This document shows positions 42,301 to 54,226 of a stretch of DNA of 64,000 nt, piece after piece. Positions within the stretch are counted from its first letter, which is position 1; each line of letters begins with the position of its first letter. The position numbers and the translations under genes are program-made. The DNA is from Anoplopoma fimbria (Eukaryota > Chordata > Actinopteri > Perciformes > Anoplopomatidae). The notes beneath the pieces were generated by a model. The model made no database searches and was not told the DNA's origin. It was given only the letters and a program-made list of their open reading frames with translations. The stretch lies in contig NC_072467.1 of the NCBI RefSeq assembly GCF_027596085.1, positions 8,609,476 to 8,673,475 of the forward strand, given 5' to 3'.

Positions 42301-43269
42301 AGTCCTGCCTCCCGCAGAGAGGTTGAAAGCGAAAAGTAGAGCGCAATGAATACTTGAGTGTTCTGGAAGCTATGAAATTGAAAGGCCTCTCCCTTTTTGC
42401 CAAAAGATTTCAATAGAAAAATAGAGGCAGCTCGTGCTTTTTAATCGCAACTCCGAGATTGATTGGGAGAGCTTGTGTGCAAATCAGTGAAGGCGTGACA
42501 GACGCTCCTCTTTTATGATAATCCTGGTGTCAGGAGCAAGAAGAAGAGAATAATGCAACGGGGCTACCTGATATAAGAGAGAATCATACATAGTACTTAA
42601 AAAAAGATTCTGAATATTTTTTAAAGTATCCACTCTTTTTAATTAAAACACATTCAATTTAACACTTCCATCAGCACAATAATGGTAAAGCACGAAAAAC
42701 ATACAAACTACAATTTGCATTTCACTTATTATAAGCATTATGTCTTCTTTTTCATGACGTGCTAAACATCCAACCAGGTTGCTGTCTGTTTTAATGCACA
42801 GAGCAAAGCAAGACAGATGCACAGCTGAGATAACTTCCATTTACAGTGTAAGCCTGGGAGAGCCACAGTCTAGAGGCCATATACTATTTATGGGTTAATC
42901 GATACAGTAGCTGGATGACACCATGTCCCCGCTACTTTCTGTCATGATGATGGCTCACTAATTTTGGAACGGCTGCTTTCTCCTCCTGCCTTCAGCAGCC
43001 TGCAAGACGGTTTAATTTGGCTGTAAAAACGCCAATCACCGAGCTACTTCTTGTTCCTGGGGGAGGTCAGGATAGGGGCAAGTCCATAGGAGGAAATATA
43101 TTCACATAGTTCTCTTAGAGACACTGCTAACCCCTGACATCCCATTTGGGTTGTAATTTCATGTTGTTAAAGTGACAGCGACCCAGCCTCTGTGCTCTTA
43201 GAGACGGGGAGAGGCGGGGGCGAGTCCTGATCAGAGAGGTCTTTAATTCTTGTTCTCTGAGTGAGGATG
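39316..43269. other. Intergenic sequence upstream of tshz3
   Basis: Mostly unique; no gene recognised. Contains the (GGA)n tract at 41021-41054. Distal tshz3 regulatory elements would be expected here, but none can be proved from sequence alone. Confidence 0.5.
41021..41054. repeat. (GGA)n trinucleotide repeat
   Basis: About 11 units, one interrupted by gca. Confidence 0.95.

Positions 43270-43362
<93 letters not shown>
43270..43362. repeat. (TG)n microsatellite, about 46 units
   Basis: Uninterrupted tract, first of a close pair. Confidence 0.97.
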
Positions 43363-43364
<2 letters not shown>

Positions 43365-43475
43365 AGGAAGAAAGAGAAAGAGGGATTGCATATGTTTGCA
43401 ATCGGATGTGCATAAGGTTTTAGATTTGTATCTGAAAGAGTGGGCAGATCCTTGACTCTGAGGACTCTCTACTGC

Positions 43476-43478
<3 letters not shown>

Positions 43479-43559
<81 letters not shown>
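43479..43559. repeat. (TG)n microsatellite, about 40 units
   Basis: Second TG tract 117 bp from the first, in the same orientation. Confidence 0.97.
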
Positions 43560-43562
<3 letters not shown>

Positions 43563-44785
43563 ATATGTGTGCAGCATTGAGCACCCACATGCAGCATGTT
43601 TTGGTATTTGTGTGCGTCTTTTTGCTGGCAGGGGTCAGAACACATCAGAGGCACAGGGGGTGACCCGGGACCATCCCACTCTGCAGAGATACTGCTGGCT
43701 CGAGAAAAAAGCAAGACGAGTGTTGGAAGAAAAAAAAAACTCATTACCTTGGCACTAAGACTTAGCGCTCCTTCCTTGAACTGGCTTTGATCTCTACCTA
43801 ATGTGGATATATGGGAGAAGTGATGCTTTTACTGTGATGAAAGCTAACATTTAACTGCTCACATTAAATTAGCGAGGACAGGGCCTCAGGCATGTTTGCA
43901 TTTTGGGGCAGTGAGGGGGTTGCTTAACAGATTTTTGCACTAGTTATAAGATATTTAGACTATGTGAGCGTGTTTTCTTTTAAATTAAATACAATTATAA
44001 AAATGACTGAAGCAACATACACAAGGCCATTCCACTAGGGCTCATCGCCTTCTGTATCAGCACTTCCTTTTATCTATGTGGGCTATTGAACCAAATTGTA
44101 TTTAACTCCATTTTAGACTTTACATGTTTTCTCTATTTTTACACCGTACATAATACAAACCTCAAACCTTAAACGAATTTCATTGTAGGCTATGTACTAT
44201 CTATTGGTCTCTGTCCATACTGTAATAGCTACATAGCTGAATTATCCTGCTGCACATTATTTATATTATTGTGTTTACTTTGTAAATATCAAAATACATC
44301 CCCTATTTCTAATACTACCCCACTGGTTTTACATTATACTTTTGTTTATTTTAAAATAAATCTATAAGCACATTTGCAACTGTTTACACTTTCTGCTAAG
44401 ATGCTTAACTACAGTTACTGTGTGAAATGTTATCTGATCTGATCAACTGTTAAAAATAAAATATAAAAAAAAAACGTTTTACATTCATTACATCAAACTA
44501 CGTATAGATCTGTAATAAATAATGCCTTAAATGCTATTTTTGATGCACAAATCAAATCTAATTATTATCATGAACATGAACAAAAGCTTTGGAAATGTGT
44601 AACGTTTAATAAAATATGACTAGTGGATGAGTGTAATTTGCATATTGACGCAGAGCTTGTAACAAATGTGTTTTGTCAATTGTCAATTATAATCACTTAA
44701 AAGACTTTTAAAGGCCAATAATAATAATAATTAGAAACAATTAACGCAAAGTACTAAATGTTTATAGAATATAGAAAATAGAAGC
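43560..44785. other. AT-rich sequence upstream of tshz3
   Basis: No gene or recognised element. AT-rich, especially 43,950-44,780. Confidence 0.5.

Positions 44786-44830
<45 letters not shown>
44786..44830. repeat. (ATA)n microsatellite
   Basis: About 15 units, roughly 700 bp upstream of the tshz3 start codon. Confidence 0.95.
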
Positions 44831-44831
<1 letters not shown>

Positions 44832-45330
44832 AATGATCTATAGACTATATTGTATATAAACAATACTGTGACAGATTAAAACTAAAAATGTGTTGGATTC
44901 AGCTATGATGACACATATCTGTTTTGTTTTTTATTGCAGTATAATTCAGATTGTTTTGTGGTTTTATTGGTAATTATCAGCCTGCTGTGTTGTAACAATC
45001 AACCAACAGCTCGTGAGCTGTGATTCACATGAAACGCAGAGGTGGGAGGACACTCGTGCGTGGTGTCCGCCCCTCTCTGAGAAGTAAAGAGTTAACGGAG
45101 CGGTGGGTTTGCCCATTCTCCTGCTGTGAGTGACGCGATCATCTCTCTTATCCCTCAACTTTGCCTGTTGCCAGACCAGGCAGCCGAGGTGGACGCTGGC
45201 TATCACCGCTGACATTTTCAACGCGATCAAACGCACACACAAGAAGGAAGAAGAAAAAAAAATAATCCCCCCCACCTCGTTTATTTATTTATTTTCGCTG
45301 ACTTTTCCTGCGGGCTGCTATTCCGTAACG

Positions 45331-45396
45331 ATGATTTTTAGTTTTCCTCTCCATCGGACTCCCCGATGGTGTGCAGTCTACTGCACGAAGGCGTGA
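45331..45396 (+). promoter_or_regulatory. Upstream open reading frame 1 in the tshz3 leader
   Basis: An ATG at 45331 opens a 21-codon frame ending in TGA at 45394-45396, 107 nt before the tshz3 ATG. If transcription starts upstream, it could reduce translation of the main frame. Confidence 0.45.
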
Positions 45397-45407
45397 ATCT
45401 TTTTTGA
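45366..45407 (+). promoter_or_regulatory. Upstream open reading frame 2 in the tshz3 leader
   Basis: An ATG at 45366 (context cccgATGg, with +4 G) opens a 13-codon frame ending at 45407. It overlaps upstream frame 1 in another phase. Confidence 0.4.
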
Positions 45408-45503
45408 GTAGAGGTGGATCTTCCCGGATACGGCGAGGGGGCATATTAAATATATAAAAAAAAGGAAGACTTTTCACGGAAATCCCCCTTAAAATAAAAA
45501 AAA

Positions 45504-45543
45504 ATGCCGCGGAGGAAACAAGAAGCGCCCAAGCGCGCAGCAG
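45504..45543 (+). CDS. tshz3: tshz3 exon 1 (first 13 codons)
   Basis: The ATG at 45504 begins MPRRKQEAPKRAA, the conserved N-terminus of teashirt family proteins (MPRRKQQAPRRAA in mammalian TSHZ3 as I recall it). The exon ends after the first base of codon 14 at a strong donor (G/gtatgt). Joined to exon 2 it gives Ala-14 then YSPEEL. Position -3 is A, a good initiation context. The very short first coding exon and single large second exon are the normal structure of vertebrate TSHZ genes. The basic start resembles the short PRR motif found at the N-terminus of several repressor zinc-finger proteins. Confidence 0.92.
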
Positions 45544-46075
45544 GTATGTGTATCCAATTGTAATGGTTTACTATCAGAAAACTGCGGATGTTACCTTTGT
45601 TTTGTAGAGCTCACTTTATAGTCACTGCATTTCCGTTTCCACTTTGTCTTCTCTTTTTGTGCGTGTGTTGCTCTCTAACGATCCGCTTTGTCACTCATGA
45701 CTACTCTTGTGAGACCTCATAGAAAGTGTTCCTTTATGAAAGCGGATGTACAGTTTCTACACAACAATCTGCGACCCTGCGTTTTCGCTCTGCACGCTGT
45801 GAAGCTGCTGTAGTCCCGACGGACGAGTTGCCTGCTGTAAACTTTCGCTTCCTATTGTTCCCAACTTGAATCCCTGTCAGTTCACCGATCACAAACTGCC
45901 ATGTACGTTTGATCTGTAACGCGTAGGCTAAACCTCTGTGGAAATCAGCAGTGTTTTGTTGATGGTGAGAGCCCGAGGCGTGCCATAAGGGGGACATAAG
46001 GGCTTTGTGCGCATTTGATCCGAGCGCATAACTTCTTTGCACAAGCTGAGGGGAGGAAAAAAAAGCCCCTACCTC

Positions 46076-46078
<3 letters not shown>

Positions 46079-46124
<46 letters not shown>
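46079..46124. repeat. Poly(T) run of 46 followed by a T/C tract
   Basis: A single-base run inside tshz3 intron 1, continued by cctttt / tcttttctt. It generates poly-Lys false frames on the other strand. Length is likely unreliable in any assembly. Confidence 0.95.
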
Positions 46125-46575
46125 CCTTTTTTCTTTTCTTGGGATAAGATAAACAATTTGAGTGAGACAATGGGGTTTCGTGGGCTGGAAGGAGCCATAA
46201 TCGACAGTTGCCATGTCTGATTTGACGGTTGATTGATTGGCTGTCATGCGGCTTTGAACTGATCCTTCCCGATTTGCATCAGAAAATCACTTCCCACCAT
46301 GTGCTGCAGGCCCCTGACGTCACGTTTGAACCACTTTGAAAGGCCCTGTGTACTTTTTAGCCTCTCACATACACTCAATCACTCCCTCTCTCTCTCTCTC
46401 TCTCTCTCTACCTACCTCTCTCTCTCTCTGATGGTCAACTGACTCACGAAAAAGTGAAAGAAGGGGGGGGACAAAGTGGTTTCACAGTGAGACATCACAC
46501 ACATAAACAGACACACACACTTCCAGCAGAGAACATCACACTCTCATGTGCACGTGCTCACTTGTTCACTTTGAA

Positions 46576-46576
<1 letters not shown>

Positions 46577-46620
<44 letters not shown>
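46577..46620. repeat. (AC)n microsatellite, 22 units
   Basis: Uninterrupted tract in tshz3 intron 1; a (CT)n tract lies at about 46,383-46,433. Confidence 0.95.
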
Positions 46621-46630
<10 letters not shown>

Positions 46631-46740
46631 GGTAGAGGAGGTGGGAGGAGTGGGTTAGAGGTTGTAAAAGGAGCCGTGTGCTATGTAATGGAGGGGAGGA
46701 ATGGGTTTGCTCTGTCAGACCGGGCCGTCACAACGGCTTT

Positions 46741-46960
46741 GTTTCATGTTTGATTTAATTGTCTCTCCCCTGACAGGCCCATTCATCAATGGCTTTAATG
46801 GTCAATCAGAGACAGGCTGAGTGAGTGCTCCCATTCTGTTTAGCCATAAGCTGGCCTGGGCTTTTATTTCATCAAAATGCCCCTGCCTAATGTACATGCT
46901 CACTGGCTCAGAGTGGCCGCGGGGAGCACATAAAGAATGACTGAAAGCTTTCTGATTTCA
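46741..46960. promoter_or_regulatory. Candidate intronic enhancer A
   Basis: A repeat-free block with a MEIS/TGIF-type tgacagg (46771-46777), attcatcaat (46781-46790), ggctttaatg and a PBX-type tcaatca (46802-46808) close together. This clustering is typical of conserved developmental enhancers; conservation could not be tested. Confidence 0.28.
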
Positions 46961-47392
46961 GATCAGTGAGAAGGATGTTTTTTTCTTCATCTCCTCCTCT
47001 CTCCTCTCTCCTCCCTGCTACACTGCTGTTTCTCTGTTGACGAAAGGGAATAAAGGGCTGTAATATAGATCGTTTTGTGTTTTTAGAAAACAACTTTTTT
47101 CTCCCTGAAACCACGCTTCTTTGTTCATTCATTCATCTATTCATTTCTTCATTTTTTTTTCATGCTCCCCTTCCACCCCTGTCAGTCAGCCCGTGCAGCT
47201 GCAAGTTATAAAGTTGTCAACTGTTCAGTGGCACACAAAGGGTGATGATGAATTGATTGCAGCACAGAGCATGGTGATAGAGAGAGCAAAGAAAAGGATG
47301 ACAGATGATGGGCCTTGATTAGGGACTTAGGGGGAGAGTCAGCCCACTGCAACCTTGAGACTTGCATGAAAAATCTACCCCCCTCCCCTCCA

Positions 47393-47396
<4 letters not shown>

Positions 47397-47453
<57 letters not shown>
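47397..47453. repeat. (CA)n microsatellite, about 28 units
   Basis: Uninterrupted tract in tshz3 intron 1. Confidence 0.95.
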
Positions 47454-47456
<3 letters not shown>

Positions 47457-47559
47457 GCCTTGCTCTCTCATTGTCTCTCCAACACAATCTCTCAGCTTCT
47501 CCTTCTTTCCTTCCTATGTTTGAGAGGGTTTCTCCCTCCACAGTACAAAACTTGTTTTG

Positions 47560-47780
47560 CCTGCTTCATTAGCGTTGGTCCAATTAGCCGTGAGGCTGAT
47601 GGAGTCCTGACAGGCCCTGTGATTGGAGATGACAAGCTCGGGGTGCCCAGCCCAATGAGGTTTGCCACCACTTTGATGTAATCAACTTGATATTACACAG
47701 AGCCGCTCGCCTTTGGTTGTGCTGTAACTCAATTTTCCGCTGCAGGTGACAAATGGGCCTGCCTACCTGGGTCAGGTCTG
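47560..47780. promoter_or_regulatory. Candidate intronic enhancer B
   Basis: A repeat-free block holding a TCF/LEF-type ctttgat (47671-47677) that overlaps an inverted pair of homeodomain-like sites, tgtaat (47677-47682) and attaca (47692-47697), 9 bp apart. The flanks are GC-balanced and complex. This is the most enhancer-like intronic block I see. Confidence 0.32.
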
Positions 47781-50229
47781 AGTGCTCTTAACAACAGCTG
47801 TTGTGGGATTTAGATGTGGTGTGAATAAATAGTTACTCTGAGGGCAGCTGGCCACGTAAACAACCGAGCAAACATGAGAAAGAGACTCTACCAGCTGTGG
47901 AAATACAGACCTACTTCCTTCATGGCTGCCGATTAGCTTTCGCCACAAGCCAGAAAGCCTGAAGCTGTTGAAAAGGCAGCAGAAAGTTGAAATACTCCAC
48001 GGACTTAGCAGGAAGTTCACATCGGCTTTACAACGTGTGGGCAACAACGGGGCTATTTGGCTGGAATGTCTAACCTGTACAGTATTTCTGCAGAATGGTG
48101 TCTGTGTGTTTACAGGATCCAGTGTGTTGCATGTGTCGGTGCACTATCAGGCTTTGACATAATCTGCTCATATGTGTATGGTATGAGTTTGTATAAGAGA
48201 GAGTGTGACACAGGAGAGGGGTCCGGAGGAGGGGGGTTGTCTGATTTGGACCATGCTCCACAGCAACAGTCTCTTGTTTCTGCAGGGTCAGGATTAACGC
48301 TGCCAGACTGGCAGCCATCACTCATGTCTGTCTCTGAGTGTATGTGTGTGTGTATGTTTGTAACATCAGTGGGCATGAACTTTCTGATTTGTTGGGTTTG
48401 TGTGTGTGTGTGTGTGTATGTGTGCGCGCTTTGGCTAGTGATAGTGATGAAAGGAATTGTAACTGTAGACCACCTGCCGGGGTCAGGCCGTAATTCTCTG
48501 AACTCTTTAGGCCCGTTTACGTTGCGCAGTTTCTTCTTCTCTGTCTTTGCACACCACCTATGCAGCGCACGTACATTCCAACATAGAAACACAAGACAAA
48601 GCACACAAACATGCAGTGTTGATGCTTGTAAAGATACGAGCATTCACAGCACACATTGCAGACACATGCACACATGTTGTGACTGGCTTGTAAAAGCGGC
48701 AACTGAAATGAAGTAAGCTGTTTTTATATCTGTCTGCCTTCCTGTTGTTTATGTGTGAAAAGCATGCCCTTAACGGAGGCAGCGGGGGAGCACGAGTTGG
48801 GACTTAATTGTTCGGCCGACATACGGGCTGACAGCGTTTGCTAGCTTTAACAACAATACGCCCCCGCTGGTGATGTTTGCAGGTGCGAGTGCGGCAAATG
48901 TTTTGGCCTTGAAGGCCCCGTTGCTAATGAAAGTCCTGTGGCTGGATTCCGTTGAGGTTGAGTCACGTCTGTGATCTATGTGTCTGATAAGTGCATACCT
49001 AATGAGGCTGTGAGCACCAATGGAGGGAGGAGGAGGAAGGCTGACAGAGTGTTTCCCACAGGTATTGACAGATGCCTTTTTGTTTTTGCCATAGGCCCTG
49101 ACTCCATAAATCCTGCCTGTGTAATGATAACAGTGCCACCCTGCCAGCGAGTGAGTGAAAGAGACAGTGTAAGAGAGAAAGAGGGCAGAGGGGGAGGAAA
49201 AGGAGGAGGTGCTGGTGGTGGGGACGATGAAGAGAAGAAGAGCGGGGGCGGTGAAATGGGCCTTCTCTCCTTTTTAACACACACTTGGCAGATGTCAAGC
49301 CATAGGGTTGGGCTTTTGGAGAGAAAGAGGAGTATAAGTGCTGTAGTACGGTCACAAAATAGAAAACCGTTAGCCATCCACTCTTCCCTTTTCAGTTTTC
49401 AGTGTGCTTTCAGCCGAGGTTTTCAGCCGGGACTGCTGTCTGGGCACTGAGTCGGAGGCTTTGTAAAAATAGTCCCACCGCTGTTGTGATAGATGCAGCT
49501 GCACTGTAGCGACAATTGGGACAGGCTGGATCCCTCCAACCCCACCTCCCACCCACCCTCTCTCCGTCTCCCACTCCTAGAGGTAGCCAGCGTCACAGCC
49601 TGATGGGATGTGTGCTCTTTCTTTTTTTCGGGGAAACTGAGCTGCTCCGGTCTTCAGGGGTCCTGAAACCCAATCCAGGAGGAGAATAGCCCGGCCATGC
49701 CAGAGAGCCGATTTCCTTTTCAACGGAGTCATTTATCACTGACCCACCCTTCGCTTCTGACACGGTGACGTGTGTCATTTATCAAACAGGCTTTACCAGA
49801 CACACAGAGAAGGGAGGTGGATAGGGGGCAGAGAGGAAGAGAAAGAGAGAGTGAAAGAGGGGAAAAAACGGGACAAAGAGAAGGAGAGGAATGGAGAATG
49901 AGGTGCAGAGTCAATGTAGAGCTGGGAAAAAAAGACTGTTGTTTGTGTGTGTGTGTATGTGTGTGAGAGTTTTTCCAGGGAAGAGTGAGTTTTCCTGAAA
50001 CCCTTGAGGAGAAGCGCTTGGGAGGGGAGATTTCTTCGAGATGACAGAGTGGATTGAGTTACACTGAGTTGTGTTTTGATGAGTGACAGAATGTTCTTCC
50101 ATGACACGTCTCAAGATGTCTGAATGAAGAGGAGAAATATGCTTTGTGAGTACACAAAGTCCGACAAGTGTGTTGGTGTTGTTTACTCATAATATATGCA
50201 CAGCGAACACACATAGGGGCGCCTTAGAG

Positions 50230-50367
<138 letters not shown>

Positions 50368-50370
50368 TGT

Positions 50371-50403
50371 GCCATATGGCATGTGTGTGTGTGGCCATAT
50401 GGC
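50371..50403. repeat. Twin gccatatggc palindromes
   Basis: The perfect 10-bp palindrome gccatatggc occurs at 50371-50380 and again at 50394-50403, separated by 13 bp of mostly GT repeat. Each core is catatg, a bHLH E-box variant. Duplication by slippage within the adjacent tract is likely. Confidence 0.85.
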
Positions 50404-50439
50404 ATCAGCGTTTAATGCTGTACGTGTGTGTGTGCGTGC

Positions 50440-50660
50440 TGCTCCCTGATGAGCAGGGCTGACAGGTATCACTCATCCAGCAGCCTGGCCTTTAAATGAA
50501 CCCGAGCTGCTCTGCTCCCCCGTGGCCCTAACAGGCTCTCTCCAAGATGGATGCTTCTTTAAAAATCAGATTAATGATGGATACCAGGCTTATAGTGCCA
50601 TTTATCATGAGGAATATTATTTAGGCCGGCCGTGTATGGCTGTAACTGGAGAGCCAGGAC
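50440..50660. promoter_or_regulatory. Candidate intronic enhancer C
   Basis: A repeat-free block with tcagattaatgatgg, catttatcatgagg and ctttaaatgaac; homeodomain- and GATA-like words in complex sequence next to the long GT tract. Motif-based only. Confidence 0.25.
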
Positions 50661-50797
50661 GAGAAGAAGCAGGGTGGAAAGCCTTAGACAGACACTCACT
50701 GTGTGATGGATGGCTGAGCGCTCTCTCTGAGTGTTACTAGACACCAGTGCCGCAGCAGTAGGCCATAATCAGATAGCCTAGGGATGTTTATCCCGCG

Positions 50798-50817
50798 ACT
50801 ACACTACCCAGATTGCC
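50798..50817 (+). promoter_or_regulatory. ZNF143-like motif
   Basis: actacactacccagattgcc resembles the actacaa-ttcccag-a-tgc type motif bound by ZNF143/THAP11, with a few mismatches. Such motifs also occur inside fish repeats, so function is uncertain. Confidence 0.3.
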
Positions 50818-51995
50818 TTGCCTGGAGGGTTGCGTTTTGAAAAGTATCGTCTATCATTATTATCATCTTAAAAAAGTTACTGGAATCATGAAAAAACTAT
50901 AGACACTGAAGGGACCATAGACGCCTCAATGGCAATTATTGCAATTGTACTTTACGAAATGATCCATTGGATCCAATCTCACTAACTGTCGTGATTACCT
51001 AGATGTTTCCATTAAGCTTTGCCCAAAAGAGTCCCCTGCCCCGCGCCATTCCCCAACAAGCATGAATAAAAGAGTACAGTGAGAGGTCAAGGCAAGGCCA
51101 GCTCTGCCGCTGCTACAGAAAATGAAAAACAAAAAAATCAGTTGTTTTGTTTTTCCATCTACTTCTTGGTCCCTCTCTCTGTCTCCTACCTCCTCCTCCT
51201 CCTACTCACTACTGTGATTTATGGTGGCCATCCATCTTCAGGCTGCGTCCATCACCTCCTCGTTGCTAGGCGATCATGGCAGCAGCTGCGCGTTGTGAGA
51301 GGGGTTTGGTCGTCCCACTCCCAAGCCTTGACTTTATTCCCTTCACCCCCTGATTCAACTTTGAGCACAGTCCCAGTTTTAGTTCCGGCTACAAGCCACA
51401 TATTTAATCCAAGTTTCAGACCTGAACCCATCCTTTGTTCTTAACTGTATCCCCTGTTTGAGCTCCTCATGTAGTGTCATCTACTCAAGACTTAAAGTAG
51501 GCCTGATATTAAACTGGACCTGAATTGTTTAAACTCCAGCCTTAAGCTCAGACCTACAGTAATGTTGGTTTTAGCACAAACCTTAAATGAAGGTTGTTGG
51601 GCTTTTTTTGGTCCCTATCTTCATAGTTTTACCCACCATTCCAATATGGCATAATACAATTTTACTTGCCTTTAATCTTCTTTTTGAGAAGCAATGAAAC
51701 CATACCAACCGCACCTGTACACCGTGCCTCGAAAAAGGCATTATTAACTAAGATAGTTTTAAGAGTAAGTTCATTTCACAATGAAAGCATTAGCCGATCA
51801 GACAGGTTTGAAATAGATTTGGTTATATTCAGTTTATTAACAGGATTAACAGTGATATAATTTACCTTAGAATAGATTTTATCTTGTGTGTTTGTGAGAG
51901 TCAAAGTGTGCATGCACATGAGTTTCTGATGGGGGATTTCCGGTGGGTCAGGGGGAGAGAAAAGCCACAGTGCCTGGAGCACATTGGACAACAAG

Positions 51996-52062
51996 CAGGG
52001 GTCGCGAACACCCAACTGATTATTCTGGGGGGTCGCGACTCATAAAGGTTGAGAACCATTAA
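51996..52062. mobile_element. Small hAT-like MITE remnant
   Basis: The left part reads caggggtcgcgaacacc and the right part gggtcgcgactcataaaggt followed by tgagaacca. The minus-strand word tggttctcaacctttatgag and the caggggtcgcg end are typical of hAT-derived non-autonomous elements. No clear 8-bp flanking duplication. Confidence 0.5.
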
Positions 52063-54203
52063 ATAGTTTAGTTTAGGTTATTGGCTGTGTTTTGAACTCT
52101 GTCTGATCTGGTGAAACTAATGTTTGTAAGTGTGTTGTAAAGCGGTGGTCTGAGTAATTCTTGCATTCTTGTGTATCTACAAAAAAAGCTGAAGAGTAAT
52201 ATATTTACACAGCCTTGTGACCTTTTAACAACATTTTTATATGAGGCTTAAACAGTTTGAGGAATGTGCCAATAAACAGCAGCAGGTATAGTTTAAGAGA
52301 GTCCGCCTGACTACATATCATCAGACCCGCTCTCTGTGCATGTCGGAGTGGAACACCGCCTTCCGATCCTCATGACTGCCCTTGGTTCTGCACCTGTGGA
52401 AGCTGTTTGTGTTGGCTTTTTGTTTGTTTCCTTTTTTATCGCTTATTGTGGCTGCGTCAAGTTAAAAACTGGGACTGGAGCTATGAGTCACCTCGTTCTC
52501 CTCTACGTTAGAGTCAGTAACGGGAGACCTTTATGGGTTTGCGGCCCGTCTCATGTCAGATAACCGAGATGAATTTTCGGGTCTTGAAGGTCTGTACGTG
52601 CAGCTGGCAGCTTAGAGGTCCACTCATAACACAACAATCAGCCGAGGGTGGAATCTATTCAGTTTCTCTCTCTCTCTTTCCTCTTACTATGTGCATTGAC
52701 AAGGTTCAGCCTCAAGCTTTGCCTGGGGCCAGAATGATCTCTGTTTTTCCCATCTCCCATATCACACATCCTGCACTACAATCGGCGGACACAATGTATT
52801 CACAATGCCATCAGGGGGTAGAGAACACACACAAATAAAAAAACTGACAGACATCCTCGATCTTGTAACATGATCGCCTGTATAAGCACAATGTTCTCGA
52901 GCAGCAGAGTTATGTATTAAAAACGAAAAAATGAAGAGCACAAGATGGCCTTCTCTGGTCATATCCAGAAAAAGCGAATTATGTCAGGACTTATTCATTT
53001 TTCAAATGGCCACAGATCACCTGTTACGTATTTTCTCGTGGGACTTTCAGCCAGACTGTAAGGATCAAAGGGAAAGGAGGGGAGAGAGCTAAGTTTGATT
53101 GAGTGTGTTGCTTTGACAAATGTGTGCAACAGAAAGGCATTTTAGGTATGTTACTGATCTGCTGCTATTTTGACAGAATGGGGCTGTTTTGGACTAAATT
53201 ATTCTAATCTATTTAAGGAGTTTTAGGCTGCTGGGAAACTTGAGAGAGTGAGTGGAAGTCGGTGGTTTGTGTTTTTTTTTTTGATTGAGACTGAGGTGAC
53301 TTCCTGTCCTTTAACGTTCTGGAGCTGTTTCCTGTCAGTAAGAGCCCCCTTGCTGAGGGGCTGTGTTGGTTTAAGGGCGTCGGTCCGGGTAAAATACTGT
53401 ACACATGTCAAGAAAGACTAGTCATGTTGTAGGACAGTTTAACTCTCCCCGCTATCCGATCCCCGACTGACTTCAGATATCTCAACCAACATGCAATCTA
53501 ATGTCTTGGCAACTACGTTCTCCTTTCCTCCGTTCTTCAACTGGATGATAATTATAATAATTATCTTTATTTATATGTTATCATTTATACAATACATGCA
53601 TCTCTATGTCTATAGAACAAAATCCCTTTGTCATGCATTGTTGTATAATTTATTAAACCATAAACAATAGACTGCAATCTCTGTACTTTCTTTGTTCCTG
53701 TTGCTTGATTTTTGTTGTTGTCTTTGAACAACCATAAAACTTTTTTTGTAATAGTAGCAGTAAGCTATAAGGGACCACCCATGTAGACCATTTCCTCCCC
53801 TCCCTGTATCCCACTGGTGTCTTTGTGCACGGTACAGTTCTTTATGCATACTGTTATTATAGATATAAATAGAGACGTAATCAAGCTTTAAATCCAATAT
53901 AAACAATGCTTTTGCTGTAGCATTAGTTTCTGTTTTATTTTCATAAAAAGGTTGTTAAATAATAATTATTAATATTATTATTTGTGTAATGCAAGGAAAT
54001 ATACACATTCATTTACATTATATATTATATGGTTTTATGAAGTAGGCTGCACATTACTTCACATAGTAGTAGCTTTGTGTGAATTCAAACAGATCTTTCT
54101 TTCACCATATTTTTGCACCACAATTTCAAAAAAAGTCACAGAGGTAATGTACTTTTTACCACAATATACAGACAACAAAAATCTATTTTATTTTGTAGCT
54201 TTT

Positions 54204-54226
54204 AAAAAAAAAAAAAAAAAAAAAAA
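54204..54226. repeat. Poly(A) run of 23
   Basis: Single-base run in tshz3 intron 1, preceded by ttttgtagctttt; no retrocopy is recognisable upstream. Confidence 0.95.

Larger units (their letters stand above)
44831..45503 (+). promoter_or_regulatory. tshz3: Promoter region and 5' UTR of tshz3
   Basis: Base composition shifts from AT-rich to GC/CpG-richer at about 45,000 and stays so to the start codon, as expected of a developmental-gene promoter and leader. I see no TATA box at a defined place, so the transcription start is not assigned. A near-palindrome acagctc-gt-gagctgt lies at 45006-45021. The leader contains two overlapping upstream open frames. Confidence 0.5.

Noticed and set aside
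48057..48716. 219-codon plus-strand frame in tshz3 intron 1
   Set aside because: No recognisable domain, partly made of TG-repeat codons, overlapped by an equally long frame on the other strand, and no splice or poly(A) context.
48971..49450. 159-codon frame rich in Gly, Arg and Glu
   Set aside because: It follows a purine-rich low-complexity tract and has equally long frames on the other strand.
50371..50380. Possible serum-response CArG box
   Set aside because: ccatatgg has only four A/T bases between CC and GG; a CArG box needs six.
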